Source: UBA1049 sp964522305 | Lineage (GTDB): Bacteria > Bacillota > Clostridia > Oscillospirales > CAG-382 | Reading direction: 5' to 3' | Length of the DNA stretch: 35,163 nt | NCBI GenBank assembly: GCA_964522305.1 | Contig: CAZFVM010000004.1 | Span: 1-35,163 of the forward strand | In this document: positions 1 through 6,894 of the stretch, in pieces | Numbering within the stretch: position 1 is the first letter of the stretch | Layout: every line of letters starts with the position of its first letter | Program-made: the position numbers and the translations under genes | Notes under the pieces: model-generated | Seen by the model: only the letters and a program-made list of their open reading frames with translations | Told to the model about the DNA's origin: nothing | Databases searched by the model: none

Positions 1-2
1 TA

Positions 3-1004
3 TTTGACTCCTCCGGCAATGAAGCCAGACCTCAGACAAGAAAAATAGTAGTACGGGACAACACCATCTTTATACCACCGGATATTTATGAGGGAGAAAT
101 AAAAGATGAAATCAAACATCCGGACAACCCAATGTTGTTTGGAGGTGCTTGGTATCACAAAGTCGTGTCCTCCAAGGATTACTGGGACGGGATTGAAGGG
201 ACTATTGTGTTACCCGAAGTCCTTTTGCGTCGATATGACGGTGAGTATGACGACACTGTTAATGTGGATGCCGGAGCAAAGAACTTAGATAATCCTTCGG
301 TGTACATGGGGGGTCACGCCTTGAGTGAATCGGATGTGGGGCTGTCTTTTTCCAGAGCTTTGATTGATATCGAAAACCAAACTTTGAGCCATGGTTGTAT
401 CGCCTTTCGACCCTTTTGGCGCTATATTACCAAGGATAACAAGGACGTGGGAGGATACGATGTCCACGACGGGGAATATGCGGTATCCTGTAACGGGGAT
501 AACTGTATAGCAAACTACCACTGGAAATACACCGAGTATTATTATCTGCCCGGTGATAAACTGAGGATGGTTATTTATATCCCCGGTCCAAACAAAATGC
601 AACTGCAAATACAAGTCCTTGAAAAATCCACTCTTCCGGAATCTGTGGAGATAAGAGAAAAATATGGCTGGAAAGACCCCGCCGACTTTAAAAGCCCTAT
701 CTTTGAATCCCCCGGTCACGGAACAGGGATAACAGCCGAATATAAGCGGGTAAACGCCATAGACCAAGTGGCTAACGAAGGAGGAACGGCAATAGTCTCG
801 GACACCGAAGTCAACCTCGCCCTCTGGGAAAACACTTATCTTTATCGAAAGATAGATGGAAAGTTGTATAGAGTTCCTTTGGATAAAAACCGTCGAGGGG
901 TCTTGAGTGCTCCGGATTCGAAGGGTTTTGAAATTTCTTTTGACGGAATCGACCGGAATGCGGGCGGAGAGATTATATCCATAAAACCCGGCAATACCAA
1001 ATAA
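3..1004 (+). CDS. Unidentified protein, 5'-truncated by the window edge
   Basis: The frame is open from base 3, so the gene begins upstream of the window; about 333 residues plus a stop are visible. The first internal ATG (132) has no ribosome site, so it is not the start. I do not recognise a family. The visible part is rich in aromatic, Asp and Gly residues, with alternating patterns that suggest beta structure, and has no obvious membrane segment. Two cysteines lie close together in an SCNGDNC stretch. The N-terminus, where a signal peptide would be, is missing. It ends before a hairpin at 1025-1056 and converges on sfsA. Function unknown; that it is a real gene is supported by the long open frame. 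Confidence 0.75.
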   Translation, partial: FDSSGNEARPQTRKIVVRDNTIFIPPDIYEGEIKDEIKHPDNPMLFGGAWYHKVVSSKDYWDGIEGTIVLPEVLLRRYDGEYDDTVNVDAGAKNLDNPSVYMGGHALSESDVGLSFSRALIDIENQTLSHGCIAFRPFWRYITKDNKDVGGYDVHDGEYAVSCNGDNCIANYHWKYTEYYYLPGDKLRMVIYIPGPNKMQLQIQVLEKSTLPESVEIREKYGWKDPADFKSPIFESPGHGTGITAEYKRVNAIDQVANEGGTAIVSDTEVNLALWENTYLYRKIDGKLYRVPLDKNRRGVLSAPDSKGFEISFDGIDRNAGGEIISIKPGNTK

Positions 1005-1024
1005 AACTATACTTTTTTCGACAA

Positions 1025-1056
1025 ACAAACCCGGACCTTGATTGGTTCGGGTTTGT
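1025..1056. terminator. Convergent-gene terminator hairpin
   Basis: A 13-bp stem (1025-1037 with 1044-1056, one G-U pair) has a six-base loop and sits between the 3' end of the partial plus-strand gene and the end of sfsA on the minus strand. Neither side has a clean T-run, although the arm read on the minus strand is T-rich (GGGTTTGTTTGTC). Its position between convergent genes supports a bidirectional terminator. Confidence 0.6.
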
Positions 1057-1118
1057 CTTGTGGTATTAAAACCTCTTTGCTTTTTTAAAAAACTCGGAGG
1101 TGTTGGTTGTTTGACAGA

Positions 1119-1787
1119 TTATAAGGGCTTAGTGGCGGAGCTTATTGCAAAAGAAGACTCTGTTATTTCAGATTGCAGGTGTAACACCTTCACCCCTGCC
1201 TTTATCGCCCGGTTGTAAGCCTCTTCGAAATCCGGGTCGGTGTGACCGTTGGGTAAAACCAAAGAGACTCCCGGCATTTGTATGACAAAGGCGATATAGC
1301 ACTCATAGCCTTGTTCTACTGCCTCGGTGAGCTCCCGCAGATGCTTTGTTCCCCGAGTAGTGGGTGCATCCGGGAAATAACCGACCCCGTCTATCTCAAG
1401 GGTGCATCCTTTTGCCTCGATTAATATTTTGCGACCTTGCTTTTCCAGGTAAAAATCGAATCTGGAATTGCCATAGGTAAACTCCGGACGGATAACCTCA
1501 AAGTCCCCCTCTAAGAGCCATTCGTGCATTGCTTTGTTTGGTGCTTGGCTGTCAATGTTCACCAATCCCAATCCCGGCTTTGTAACCGCAATGAGGTCGT
1601 AGCGGGTCTTTCTGTCAGGGTTTGAACTCTCGGATAAAACTATCTCGGCTCCGGGTATCAGAAGTTCTTTGCACCTGCCGGTGTTCTTAACATGTGCCTT
1701 ATGCTCTTCGCCTTGAATATCTATTATGGCTATAAACCTGTTGGGACGATTAATAAAGGTCCCTTTTGTTATGTTCTCATAAATCAT
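1119..1787 (-). CDS. sfsA: SfsA family protein (sugar fermentation stimulation protein homologue)
   Basis: 222 residues, close to the usual SfsA length. Family landmarks visible: the N-terminal RFIAIIDIQGEEHKAHVKNTGR region (OB-like, proposed nucleic-acid binding), then SRFDFYLE and a nuclease-like core containing ILIEAKGCTLE, FPDAPTTRGTKHLREL and a late FVIQMPG strand. The E-x-K and D residues fit the PD-(D/E)xK-like fold assigned to the family. The cellular role is poorly defined: in E. coli it was linked to maltose metabolism and DNA binding. It starts 38 bp after the pyk stop on the same strand, so it is probably co-transcribed with pyk. Its ribosome site is weak (AGAGA). Confidence 0.9.
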   Translation of the reverse strand: MIYENITKGTFINRPNRFIAIIDIQGEEHKAHVKNTGRCKELLIPGAEIVLSESSNPDRKTRYDLIAVTKPGLGLVNIDSQAPNKAMHEWLLEGDFEVIRPEFTYGNSRFDFYLEKQGRKILIEAKGCTLEIDGVGYFPDAPTTRGTKHLRELTEAVEQGYECYIAFVIQMPGVSLVLPNGHTDPDFEEAYNRAIKAGVKVLHLQSEITESSFAISSATKPL

Positions 1788-1825
1788 TTGAAATATCTCT
1801 GCTAATGGTTGTTGGATTAGTTATC

Positions 1826-3595
1826 TTAGGATTGGGGTATTACACAAGCCCCATCCCAACTTCCGTACATTACCACGCCTCGTTCTGCATCCAAAGTGAC
1901 GGTGGTACCGCTCTTGAGTATGGCTGTAGCGTCCTTGGCTCCGACTATAACCGGCTTGTCCAGTGCCATCCCGACTATTGCCGCATGACTGTTTAGACCC
2001 GGGGTCTCTGTTATTATCCCCGATGCTTCTTTTAATATATCCAGCAGCCGATTTCCGGTCTGGGGAACTACCAGTATATCCCCGGGGCGAAAGGTCTTTA
2101 GCGCTTCATCTTCGTCGGTGGCAACACACAGGTTGCCGCACACCATCTTGTTGGTCGCTCCCTTACCTTGGACCAAAATGTTTCCGACCAGATGAACCTT
2201 TAGCAAATTAGTGGTACCGGATATTCCCAGAGGAGCACCGGCGGTTATTACCACCACATCCCCGTTGTTTAGAAGCCCGGCTTGTACTGCGTTTTCCACC
2301 GCATGGTCAAATAGTATCTCCATGTTTGACTCTTCCTCTGTGAGTATGGGAATAACTCCCCAGGAGAGGTTCATCTGTCTTTGGGTCTGGGGACTCGGTG
2401 TGCTGCAAATTATGCGACATGCCGGACGGTATTTGGATATCATACGGGCGGTGGTTCCGGATTTGGTTATGGTAACTATAGCAGCGGCGCCGAGGTCATG
2501 GGCAGTGGTTACCGTCGCGTGGGATATCGCGTTGGTTACATTTGGCGGGTCATTCATATCAATGTTTCTAAAACGCTTTTTGTAATCTATATCCTTCTCT
2601 GCCTGCAGTGCTATGCTTGCCATGGTGCGCAAAGACTCTACCGGATAAGCCCCTGCCGCTGTTTCTCCGGAAAGCATGATGGCGCTGGTACCGTCATAAA
2701 TAGCGTTTGCCACATCGGTTGTCTCTGCCCTTGTCGGTCTGGGGTTTATCATCATGGATTCCAACATTTGGGTAGCGGTGATAACTTGCAACCCGGCGTT
2801 ATAGCCTTTTTGTATGAGGTTTTTTTGTATACCGGGCAGTTCTGCGAAGGGGATTTCTACCCCCATATCCCCTCGAGCTATCATTATGCCGTCGGAGACC
2901 TTTATTATCTCATCTATATTCTCTACGCCTTCGGCGTTCTCTATCTTTGCAATAATCCGAATAAAGTGGTTCCCGCACTCTTCTAACACCCTGCGAATCT
3001 CTAAAATATCGTCGGCTCTGCGGGTAAAGGAAGCTGCTATAAAATCCACCCCACTTCTACAGCCAAAACGGATATCGCTCTTGTCTGTCTCGCTCATAAA
3101 GGGCATGGAAAGACGAGTGTTCGGTACATTTATTCCCTTGTTGGAGGATATAGCTCCGCCGTTTATCACGGTGCATATTATATCCTCTTTCGTGGTTTTT
3201 TCTACCCTAAGCTCAATCAGTCCGTCGTCTATAAGTATGATACTCCCCTCCGAAACATCCCGGGGGAGGTCAGAAAAGTTGACATGGGCAAGGGTATTAT
3301 CCCCCAATACATCCCTTGTGGTCAGAGTAAAGGTTTGCCCTACCTTTAGCTCTGTCTTTTCGGGTATTATGCCCAATCTTATCTCCGGGCCCTTGGTATC
3401 TATAAGAAGAGCAACCGGTAAGCCTAACTCTTCTCGGAGCTCCTTTAACAAATTTATCCGCTGCAAATGGGTCTCTTGGTCTTGGTGAGACATGTTTATC
3501 CGAGCAACATTCATCCCGGACAACAGCATTTGCTTTAAAACTTTGGGGTCGTCGGTAGACGGTCCCAAAGTACAGACTATCTTGGTCTTTCTCAT
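1826..3595 (-). CDS. pyk: Pyruvate kinase with C-terminal PEP-utilizer domain
   Basis: Converts phosphoenolpyruvate and ADP to pyruvate and ATP, the last step of glycolysis. 589 residues, the long form seen in Bacillus and many Clostridia. N-terminal motifs: KIVCTLGPST, ARINMSH, DTKGPEIRLG. The active-site block includes IIAKIENAEGVENIDEI, ARGDMGVEIP and TATQMLESM, then RPTRAETTDVANAIYDGTSAIMLSGETA. The regulatory domain is followed from about residue 480 by an extra phosphohistidine-type domain ending in GLNSHAAIVGMALDKPVIVG. A sigma-A-type promoter lies upstream (3645-3674). A GGAG about 12 bases before the ATG is a distant ribosome site. It probably forms a two-gene operon with sfsA. Confidence 0.97.
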   Translation of the reverse strand: MRKTKIVCTLGPSTDDPKVLKQMLLSGMNVARINMSHQDQETHLQRINLLKELREELGLPVALLIDTKGPEIRLGIIPEKTELKVGQTFTLTTRDVLGDNTLAHVNFSDLPRDVSEGSIILIDDGLIELRVEKTTKEDIICTVINGGAISSNKGINVPNTRLSMPFMSETDKSDIRFGCRSGVDFIAASFTRRADDILEIRRVLEECGNHFIRIIAKIENAEGVENIDEIIKVSDGIMIARGDMGVEIPFAELPGIQKNLIQKGYNAGLQVITATQMLESMMINPRPTRAETTDVANAIYDGTSAIMLSGETAAGAYPVESLRTMASIALQAEKDIDYKKRFRNIDMNDPPNVTNAISHATVTTAHDLGAAAIVTITKSGTTARMISKYRPACRIICSTPSPQTQRQMNLSWGVIPILTEEESNMEILFDHAVENAVQAGLLNNGDVVVITAGAPLGISGTTNLLKVHLVGNILVQGKGATNKMVCGNLCVATDEDEALKTFRPGDILVVPQTGNRLLDILKEASGIITETPGLNSHAAIVGMALDKPVIVGAKDATAILKSGTTVTLDAERGVVMYGSWDGACVIPQS

Positions 3596-3644
3596 ATCTT
3601 CACAATTCTCCGTCCCTTATTAGTCTCTGCGCCTCTGTCTTGAT

Positions 3645-3674
3645 ATTATAACATATTTATACCGAAATTAACAA
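3645..3674 (-). promoter_or_regulatory. Predicted sigma-A promoter of pyk
   Basis: Read on the minus strand, a -35 TTGTTA (3669-3674), an 18-base spacer and a perfect -10 TATAAT (3645-3650). Transcription would start near 3638, giving a leader of about 40 bases. Confidence 0.7.
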
Positions 3675-3691
3675 CCGGGTCCCCATATATT

Positions 3692-3776
3692 TTTGCACCT
3701 ATGCAAAATCCATGATATTGTTCCCCTTTCTAATTATAGGGGGAAAATTACAATCCGTAATCCCCCTTGGTGCAAA
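3692..3776. other. Foldable 85-nt intergenic element, possible small RNA or miniature repeat
   Basis: The element is closed by a perfect 8-bp inverted repeat, TTTGCACC (3692-3699) and GGTGCAAA (3769-3776). Inside is a hairpin of GGGGG (3739-3743) with CCCCC (3762-3766) continued by ATTAC (3747-3751) with GTAAT (3757-3761). Alternative pairings exist: TTTTGCA/TGCAAAA (3691-3697, 3702-3708) and TTCCCC/GGGGAA (3721-3726, 3740-3745). It lies upstream of both flanking promoters, so it is not a leader of pyk or of the polymerase gene. Confidence 0.4.
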
Positions 3777-3800
3777 CACAAACATTTTTGTTTGGTTTCC

Positions 3801-3829
3801 TTGATTTTTACCCAACCCTGTGCTAAAAT
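3801..3829 (+). promoter_or_regulatory. Predicted sigma-A promoter of the Y-family polymerase operon
   Basis: -35 TTGATT (3801-3806), a 17-base spacer and -10 TAAAAT (3824-3829). Transcription would start near 3836, directly at the LexA-type palindrome. Confidence 0.7.
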
Positions 3830-3836
3830 TTATCAA

Positions 3837-3850
3837 AGAACATTTGTTCG
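3837..3850 (+). promoter_or_regulatory. LexA (SOS) box
   Basis: AGAACATTTGTTCG has GAAC-N4-GTTC and matches the Gram-positive consensus CGAACrnryGTTyG in everything but the first base and the symmetry of its centre. It covers the predicted transcription start and abuts the ribosome site AGGAG (3851-3855), a position where a repressor would block initiation. It fits the downstream gene, a translesion polymerase of the type commonly under SOS control. Confidence 0.8.
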
Positions 3851-3859
3851 AGGAGCCTT

Positions 3860-5101
3860 ATGGAAAGATGCATTTTGCACGCCGATATCAATAATTTCTA
3901 TGCCGGAGTGGAGTGTCTGTACAACCCTGCTCTCAGGGATAAACCGGTGGCAGTGGGCGGTGATCCGGAGAAAAGACACGGGATTGTGCTTGCCAAAAAC
4001 AATATTGCAAAAAGCCAAGGGGTTTTGACGGGTGAGACCTTATGGGAGGCTCGGAAAAAGAGCCCAAATATAGTTTTTGTGCCCCCGGATTATAAAAAAT
4101 ACATGCGGTTTTCTAAAATGGCATGGGAGATATATCGAGAGTATACCGACCGGATAGAGTCCTTTGGATTGGATGAAGTCTGGCTGGATGTAACGGCGAG
4201 TCAAGGGTTGTTTGGCAGCGGTAAAGTCATCGCCGATGAATTGCGCCGACGGGTAAGCCAAGAGCTTGGAATAACCATATCGGTAGGAGTGAGCTTTAAC
4301 AAAGTTTTTGCGAAGTTGGGGTCAGATATAAAAAAACCCGATGCCACCACCGAGATTTATAGAAACAATTATAAGCGGGTCGTCTGGCCCTTGCCCGTGG
4401 GAGAACTGCTGTATGTGGGGCCTTCCACAGCCAAAAAGCTAAAGAAATATAATATCCTTACCATTGGGAGTCTTGCCAACTGTAAAGTGGAGCTTCTTCG
4501 TGCATGGTTTGGAAAAATGGGGGTTGTATTGTGGCAGTTCGCCAACGGAGAAGATTTGGCTCCGGTCAGTGACCAAAGCCAAAAACCTATAGTTAAATCT
4601 ATCGGTAACTCCACCACTACCCCGAAGGACTTGACCAGCCCGGAGGAGGTCAAGACCACCTTCTTTCTCCTCGCCGAGAGCGTCGCTGCAAGGCTTAGGG
4701 AATACGATTATCTATGCAATACGGTGCAGATATCTGTAAGGGATGAAAAACTCCACTCCTTTGAGCGTCAAATCAAACTCGACTACCCCACTTGTTCTTC
4801 GGAAGAATTGGTGAGAGTTGCTCTTAAATTGTTTTGTGCAAACTTGGGAGGGGAATATAAAATTCGCAGTCTTGGTATTAGAGCTTGTGATCTCATGACA
4901 GGCGAATATCGTCAAATGTCTTTGGTGCCGGAGGTAATGCGTGCCCAAAGGAAGGAAAGCCTTGAAGCTACCGTGGATAAGATTAGATACAGGTTCGGAC
5001 ATTTTTCTATTCAAAGGGGGATTATGTTGGAGGATAAGTTGTTGTCAAAGATAAATCCCAAGGAAGACCATGTTATTTTTCCCGTATCTTATTTTAAATA
5101 A
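3860..5101 (+). CDS. dinB: Y-family translesion DNA polymerase (DinB / Pol IV type)
   Basis: 413 residues. Copies past damaged DNA and acts at stalled forks or after DNA damage. The catalytic start ILHADINNFYAGVE gives the first metal-binding Asp and the Phe steric gate at residue 13; the second acidic pair is in SFGLDEVWLDVT (the DE of the family SIDE motif). SVGVSFNKVFAKLGSDIKKPD and the helix-hairpin-helix VGPSTAKKLKKYNILTIGSLA follow, then the little-finger domain. QMSLV at about 352-356 fits a beta-clamp-binding motif. Start chosen at the ATG four bases after AGGAG. A promoter and LexA box lie directly upstream, and a small gene follows 17 bp downstream. DinB against a UmuC-like subfamily cannot be settled by eye. 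Confidence 0.93.
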   Translation: MERCILHADINNFYAGVECLYNPALRDKPVAVGGDPEKRHGIVLAKNNIAKSQGVLTGETLWEARKKSPNIVFVPPDYKKYMRFSKMAWEIYREYTDRIESFGLDEVWLDVTASQGLFGSGKVIADELRRRVSQELGITISVGVSFNKVFAKLGSDIKKPDATTEIYRNNYKRVVWPLPVGELLYVGPSTAKKLKKYNILTIGSLANCKVELLRAWFGKMGVVLWQFANGEDLAPVSDQSQKPIVKSIGNSTTTPKDLTSPEEVKTTFFLLAESVAARLREYDYLCNTVQISVRDEKLHSFERQIKLDYPTCSSEELVRVALKLFCANLGGEYKIRSLGIRACDLMTGEYRQMSLVPEVMRAQRKESLEATVDKIRYRFGHFSIQRGIMLEDKLLSKINPKEDHVIFPVSYFK

Positions 5102-5118
5102 TTAAAGGAAGGTTCTTT

Positions 5119-5355
5119 TTGCAAAAAATGCGAATTGATGTTGCGGTAATTGTAAAACATGACATAGAGGGTAAGGCGCTGCCCCTTGCCGTAATATGGA
5201 AGGATGGGCGAAAGTTTGAGGTGGACCGAGTATCGGATATCCGGCGTGCCGCCTCACTAAAAGCCGGAGGTGTAGGTCTGAGATATACCTGCAGAATAAG
5301 AAACAAAGAGGTGTTTTTGTTCGACGAGGAGGGACGCTGGTTCTTGGAAGCATAA
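5119..5355 (+). CDS. Small conserved-looking protein in the SOS polymerase operon
   Basis: 78 residues starting at a TTG, chosen because AAAGGAAGG (5104-5112) ends six bases before it; the next ATG in frame (5128) would lie 15 bases away. It follows the polymerase stop by only 17 bp, with no promoter between, so it should share the SOS promoter. The protein is compact and mixed alpha/beta: an N-terminal strand IDVAVIVKHD, then PLAVIWKDGRKFEVDRVSDIRRA, LRYTCRIRNKEVFLF and a C-terminal WFLEA. No membrane segment, no cysteine cluster. I recall similar short genes beside dinB in Clostridia, but no function is known to me. It may be an accessory factor of the polymerase; this is inference from position only. 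Confidence 0.75.
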   Translation: MQKMRIDVAVIVKHDIEGKALPLAVIWKDGRKFEVDRVSDIRRAASLKAGGVGLRYTCRIRNKEVFLFDEEGRWFLEA

Positions 5356-5400
5356 AAAACAAAAACCATAACATAAACCCATTAAAGAAGATTATTACAA

Positions 5401-5450
5401 AAACACGCCGGAAACAGACTTGTAAGGTCAGTTTTGCAGCGTGTTTTTTT
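5401..5450. terminator. Bidirectional terminator between polymerase operon and membrane-protein operon
   Basis: AAACACGC (5401-5408) pairs with GCGTGTTT (5439-5446), with an imperfect inner stem. On the plus strand it ends in T7 (5444-5450). On the minus strand the other arm runs into GTGTTTTTGTAAT. It therefore can end both converging transcripts. Confidence 0.75.
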
Positions 5451-5510
5451 AGTCTAAAGCTCATGCTTTGTATTTTTGAGCCGTGCTTTTGTTGATACCC
5501 AGAAAAAGGG

Positions 5511-6752
5511 CTAATATTTTATATAATCCTTGGGGATAAAAGTTATGGTGTTACGCCCGAGGGCATTTAGAAACCCGGTGCCGTTGAATATGATATACTC
5601 TCCTATCCTATCACCGTTTTCGATTTCGGTATTCTTGCCCATATAGTGCAGAAAAACCGATTTTGGAGTGGGGTTTAATATAAGGACCTTAATATTGGAA
5701 GATTCGTAATCAAAATCTATCAACTTTGAATTCTTAAACAGCTCTTTCTTAAAAATCCTAAAAAACCTGATCTTTTCCTCTGTTTTTTCTTCGTGGAAAA
5801 AAAGCGGATCTTTCCCTATTGTAAAGCCCAAAATCTTACAGGAATAACTCTCGCCATGGGCTGTGACCAAAAAACTTTCTCCTTTAAAGGGCTTCGCTAT
5901 AGAGCGGTAGGAGTAGGTTATGTGGTTATCCTTTATTTCGTATCCTTCCCTTTCGCAGAGCTGCCTGAGGTTTTTCAAAAACCTCCGACGCTTATGAAGA
6001 AAAATGGTTATTGAAAGTATCTTTTTTAGGATTAAAAGCAATACTATGTATATCAAAATCCTATATACGGGTATTACTGTGAATATATCAACAACAACTT
6101 TTAATCCCGGTAATGCCAAACCGGTTAGGTAAAAAATCAACGAAAACAAAAGAAAGTTGATTCCCCACTTAATATAAAAGTTCCATTCTCTTATCCTGCG
6201 GGAAAGGTCGCTTTGCCGAGCTTTGTTATAAAAGCTAATATCATACCCGGATAAAACCGATAACTTGGAAACAAATAAAATACTAACTACAAAAAGAGAT
6301 AATAATATCTTGATGGCTATATGAGACGCAAATAAAGTGTCGGTAAATACTTGAGTATTAAAGTCCAAAACCCAACCGGGAGTCAAAAGAAAACACAATG
6401 AAACAAGGATTCCGCTTTCGAGCCAAAACATTTTGCTGTTTGCTATGAATCTTACCTTTTGCTTCCTGCTTTTGTTTGCTGTCTGTATATTTTTGAACCG
6501 TGATTTGTAAGATTTTAACAGCTCTTTGTCACTCTCGGCGAAAATCATAGCCATGGAATAAAAAAACAATACAAACAAAACTCCACTCAAATAATAAGGG
6601 ATAGCCGGATTCAAATCACCATACCTATCCTTTGTTTCCAAAATAACCGATATTAGAATAAAGGGAAGAAAGGATGTGGAAAAAAATATCAGAACAAGCT
6701 TGAAGATGCTTTCTGTTTTTTGCAAATATTGAAGTAGGTTTTCTTTTTGCAT
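5511..6752 (-). CDS. Multi-pass membrane protein with C-terminal soluble domain, paralogue A
   Basis: Start set at the ATG at 6752 because AAAAGGAGG (6762-6770) lies nine bases upstream; this gives 413 residues, the same length as the downstream-numbered paralogue. A longer reading from a TTG at 6791 would run into the SGNH gene remnant and is not supported. About six hydrophobic segments: roughly 16-38, 51-72, 109-128, 145-166, 195-217 and 228-250, with a basic loop at 78-101. A soluble domain of about 155 residues follows, with REGYEIKD, SFLVTAHGESYSCKILGF and a C-terminal tail ENGDRIGEYIIFNGTGFLNALGRN. No known family recognised. Last gene of the SGNH-membrane protein operon. Function unknown; an envelope role is a guess from membrane location and the SGNH neighbour. 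Confidence 0.8.
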   Translation of the reverse strand: MQKENLLQYLQKTESIFKLVLIFFSTSFLPFILISVILETKDRYGDLNPAIPYYLSGVLFVLFFYSMAMIFAESDKELLKSYKSRFKNIQTANKSRKQKVRFIANSKMFWLESGILVSLCFLLTPGWVLDFNTQVFTDTLFASHIAIKILLSLFVVSILFVSKLSVLSGYDISFYNKARQSDLSRRIREWNFYIKWGINFLLFSLIFYLTGLALPGLKVVVDIFTVIPVYRILIYIVLLLILKKILSITIFLHKRRRFLKNLRQLCEREGYEIKDNHITYSYRSIAKPFKGESFLVTAHGESYSCKILGFTIGKDPLFFHEEKTEEKIRFFRIFKKELFKNSKLIDFDYESSNIKVLILNPTPKSVFLHYMGKNTEIENGDRIGEYIIFNGTGFLNALGRNTITFIPKDYIKY

Positions 6753-6777
6753 TCTTTTTTGCCTCCTTTTTGTAGTT

Positions 6778-6855
6778 TTAAACTTGCTCAACTTCCGGGA
6801 CTATGACCTTTGCTATATAGAAACAACACTAGTCGTAAGGGTGCAGACAATCCAC
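6778..6855 (-). pseudogene. Remnant of the SGNH hydrolase 3' end
   Basis: Read on the minus strand, these 26 codons give VDCLHPYD, a stop, CCFYIAKVIVPEVEQV and a terminal stop. They align without gaps to the last residues of the intact SGNH protein, VDYLHPNDLGNYYMAKAILPAVKQAL, keeping even the catalytic D-x-x-H block. The in-frame TAG and the lack of upstream coding sequence make it non-functional. It lies 25 bp upstream of paralogue A, as the intact SGNH gene lies 18 bp upstream of paralogue B. This is a footprint of a tandem duplication that copied the SGNH tail together with the membrane-protein gene. Confidence 0.85.
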
Positions 6856-6894
6856 CATTGGATTCTTTTGCATATTTAAGAAAAAAAAGAAGGG

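Noticed and set aside
285..1028. 247-residue open frame on the minus strand
   Set aside because: Lies antisense to the partial gene in a frame opened by codon bias, has no ribosome site, and its composition is not protein-like.
6752..6791. Longer N-terminus of membrane paralogue A from a TTG at 6791
   Set aside because: The paralogue starts at the equivalent of 6752, which has GGAGG nine bases upstream, and the extra codons come from the SGNH remnant.
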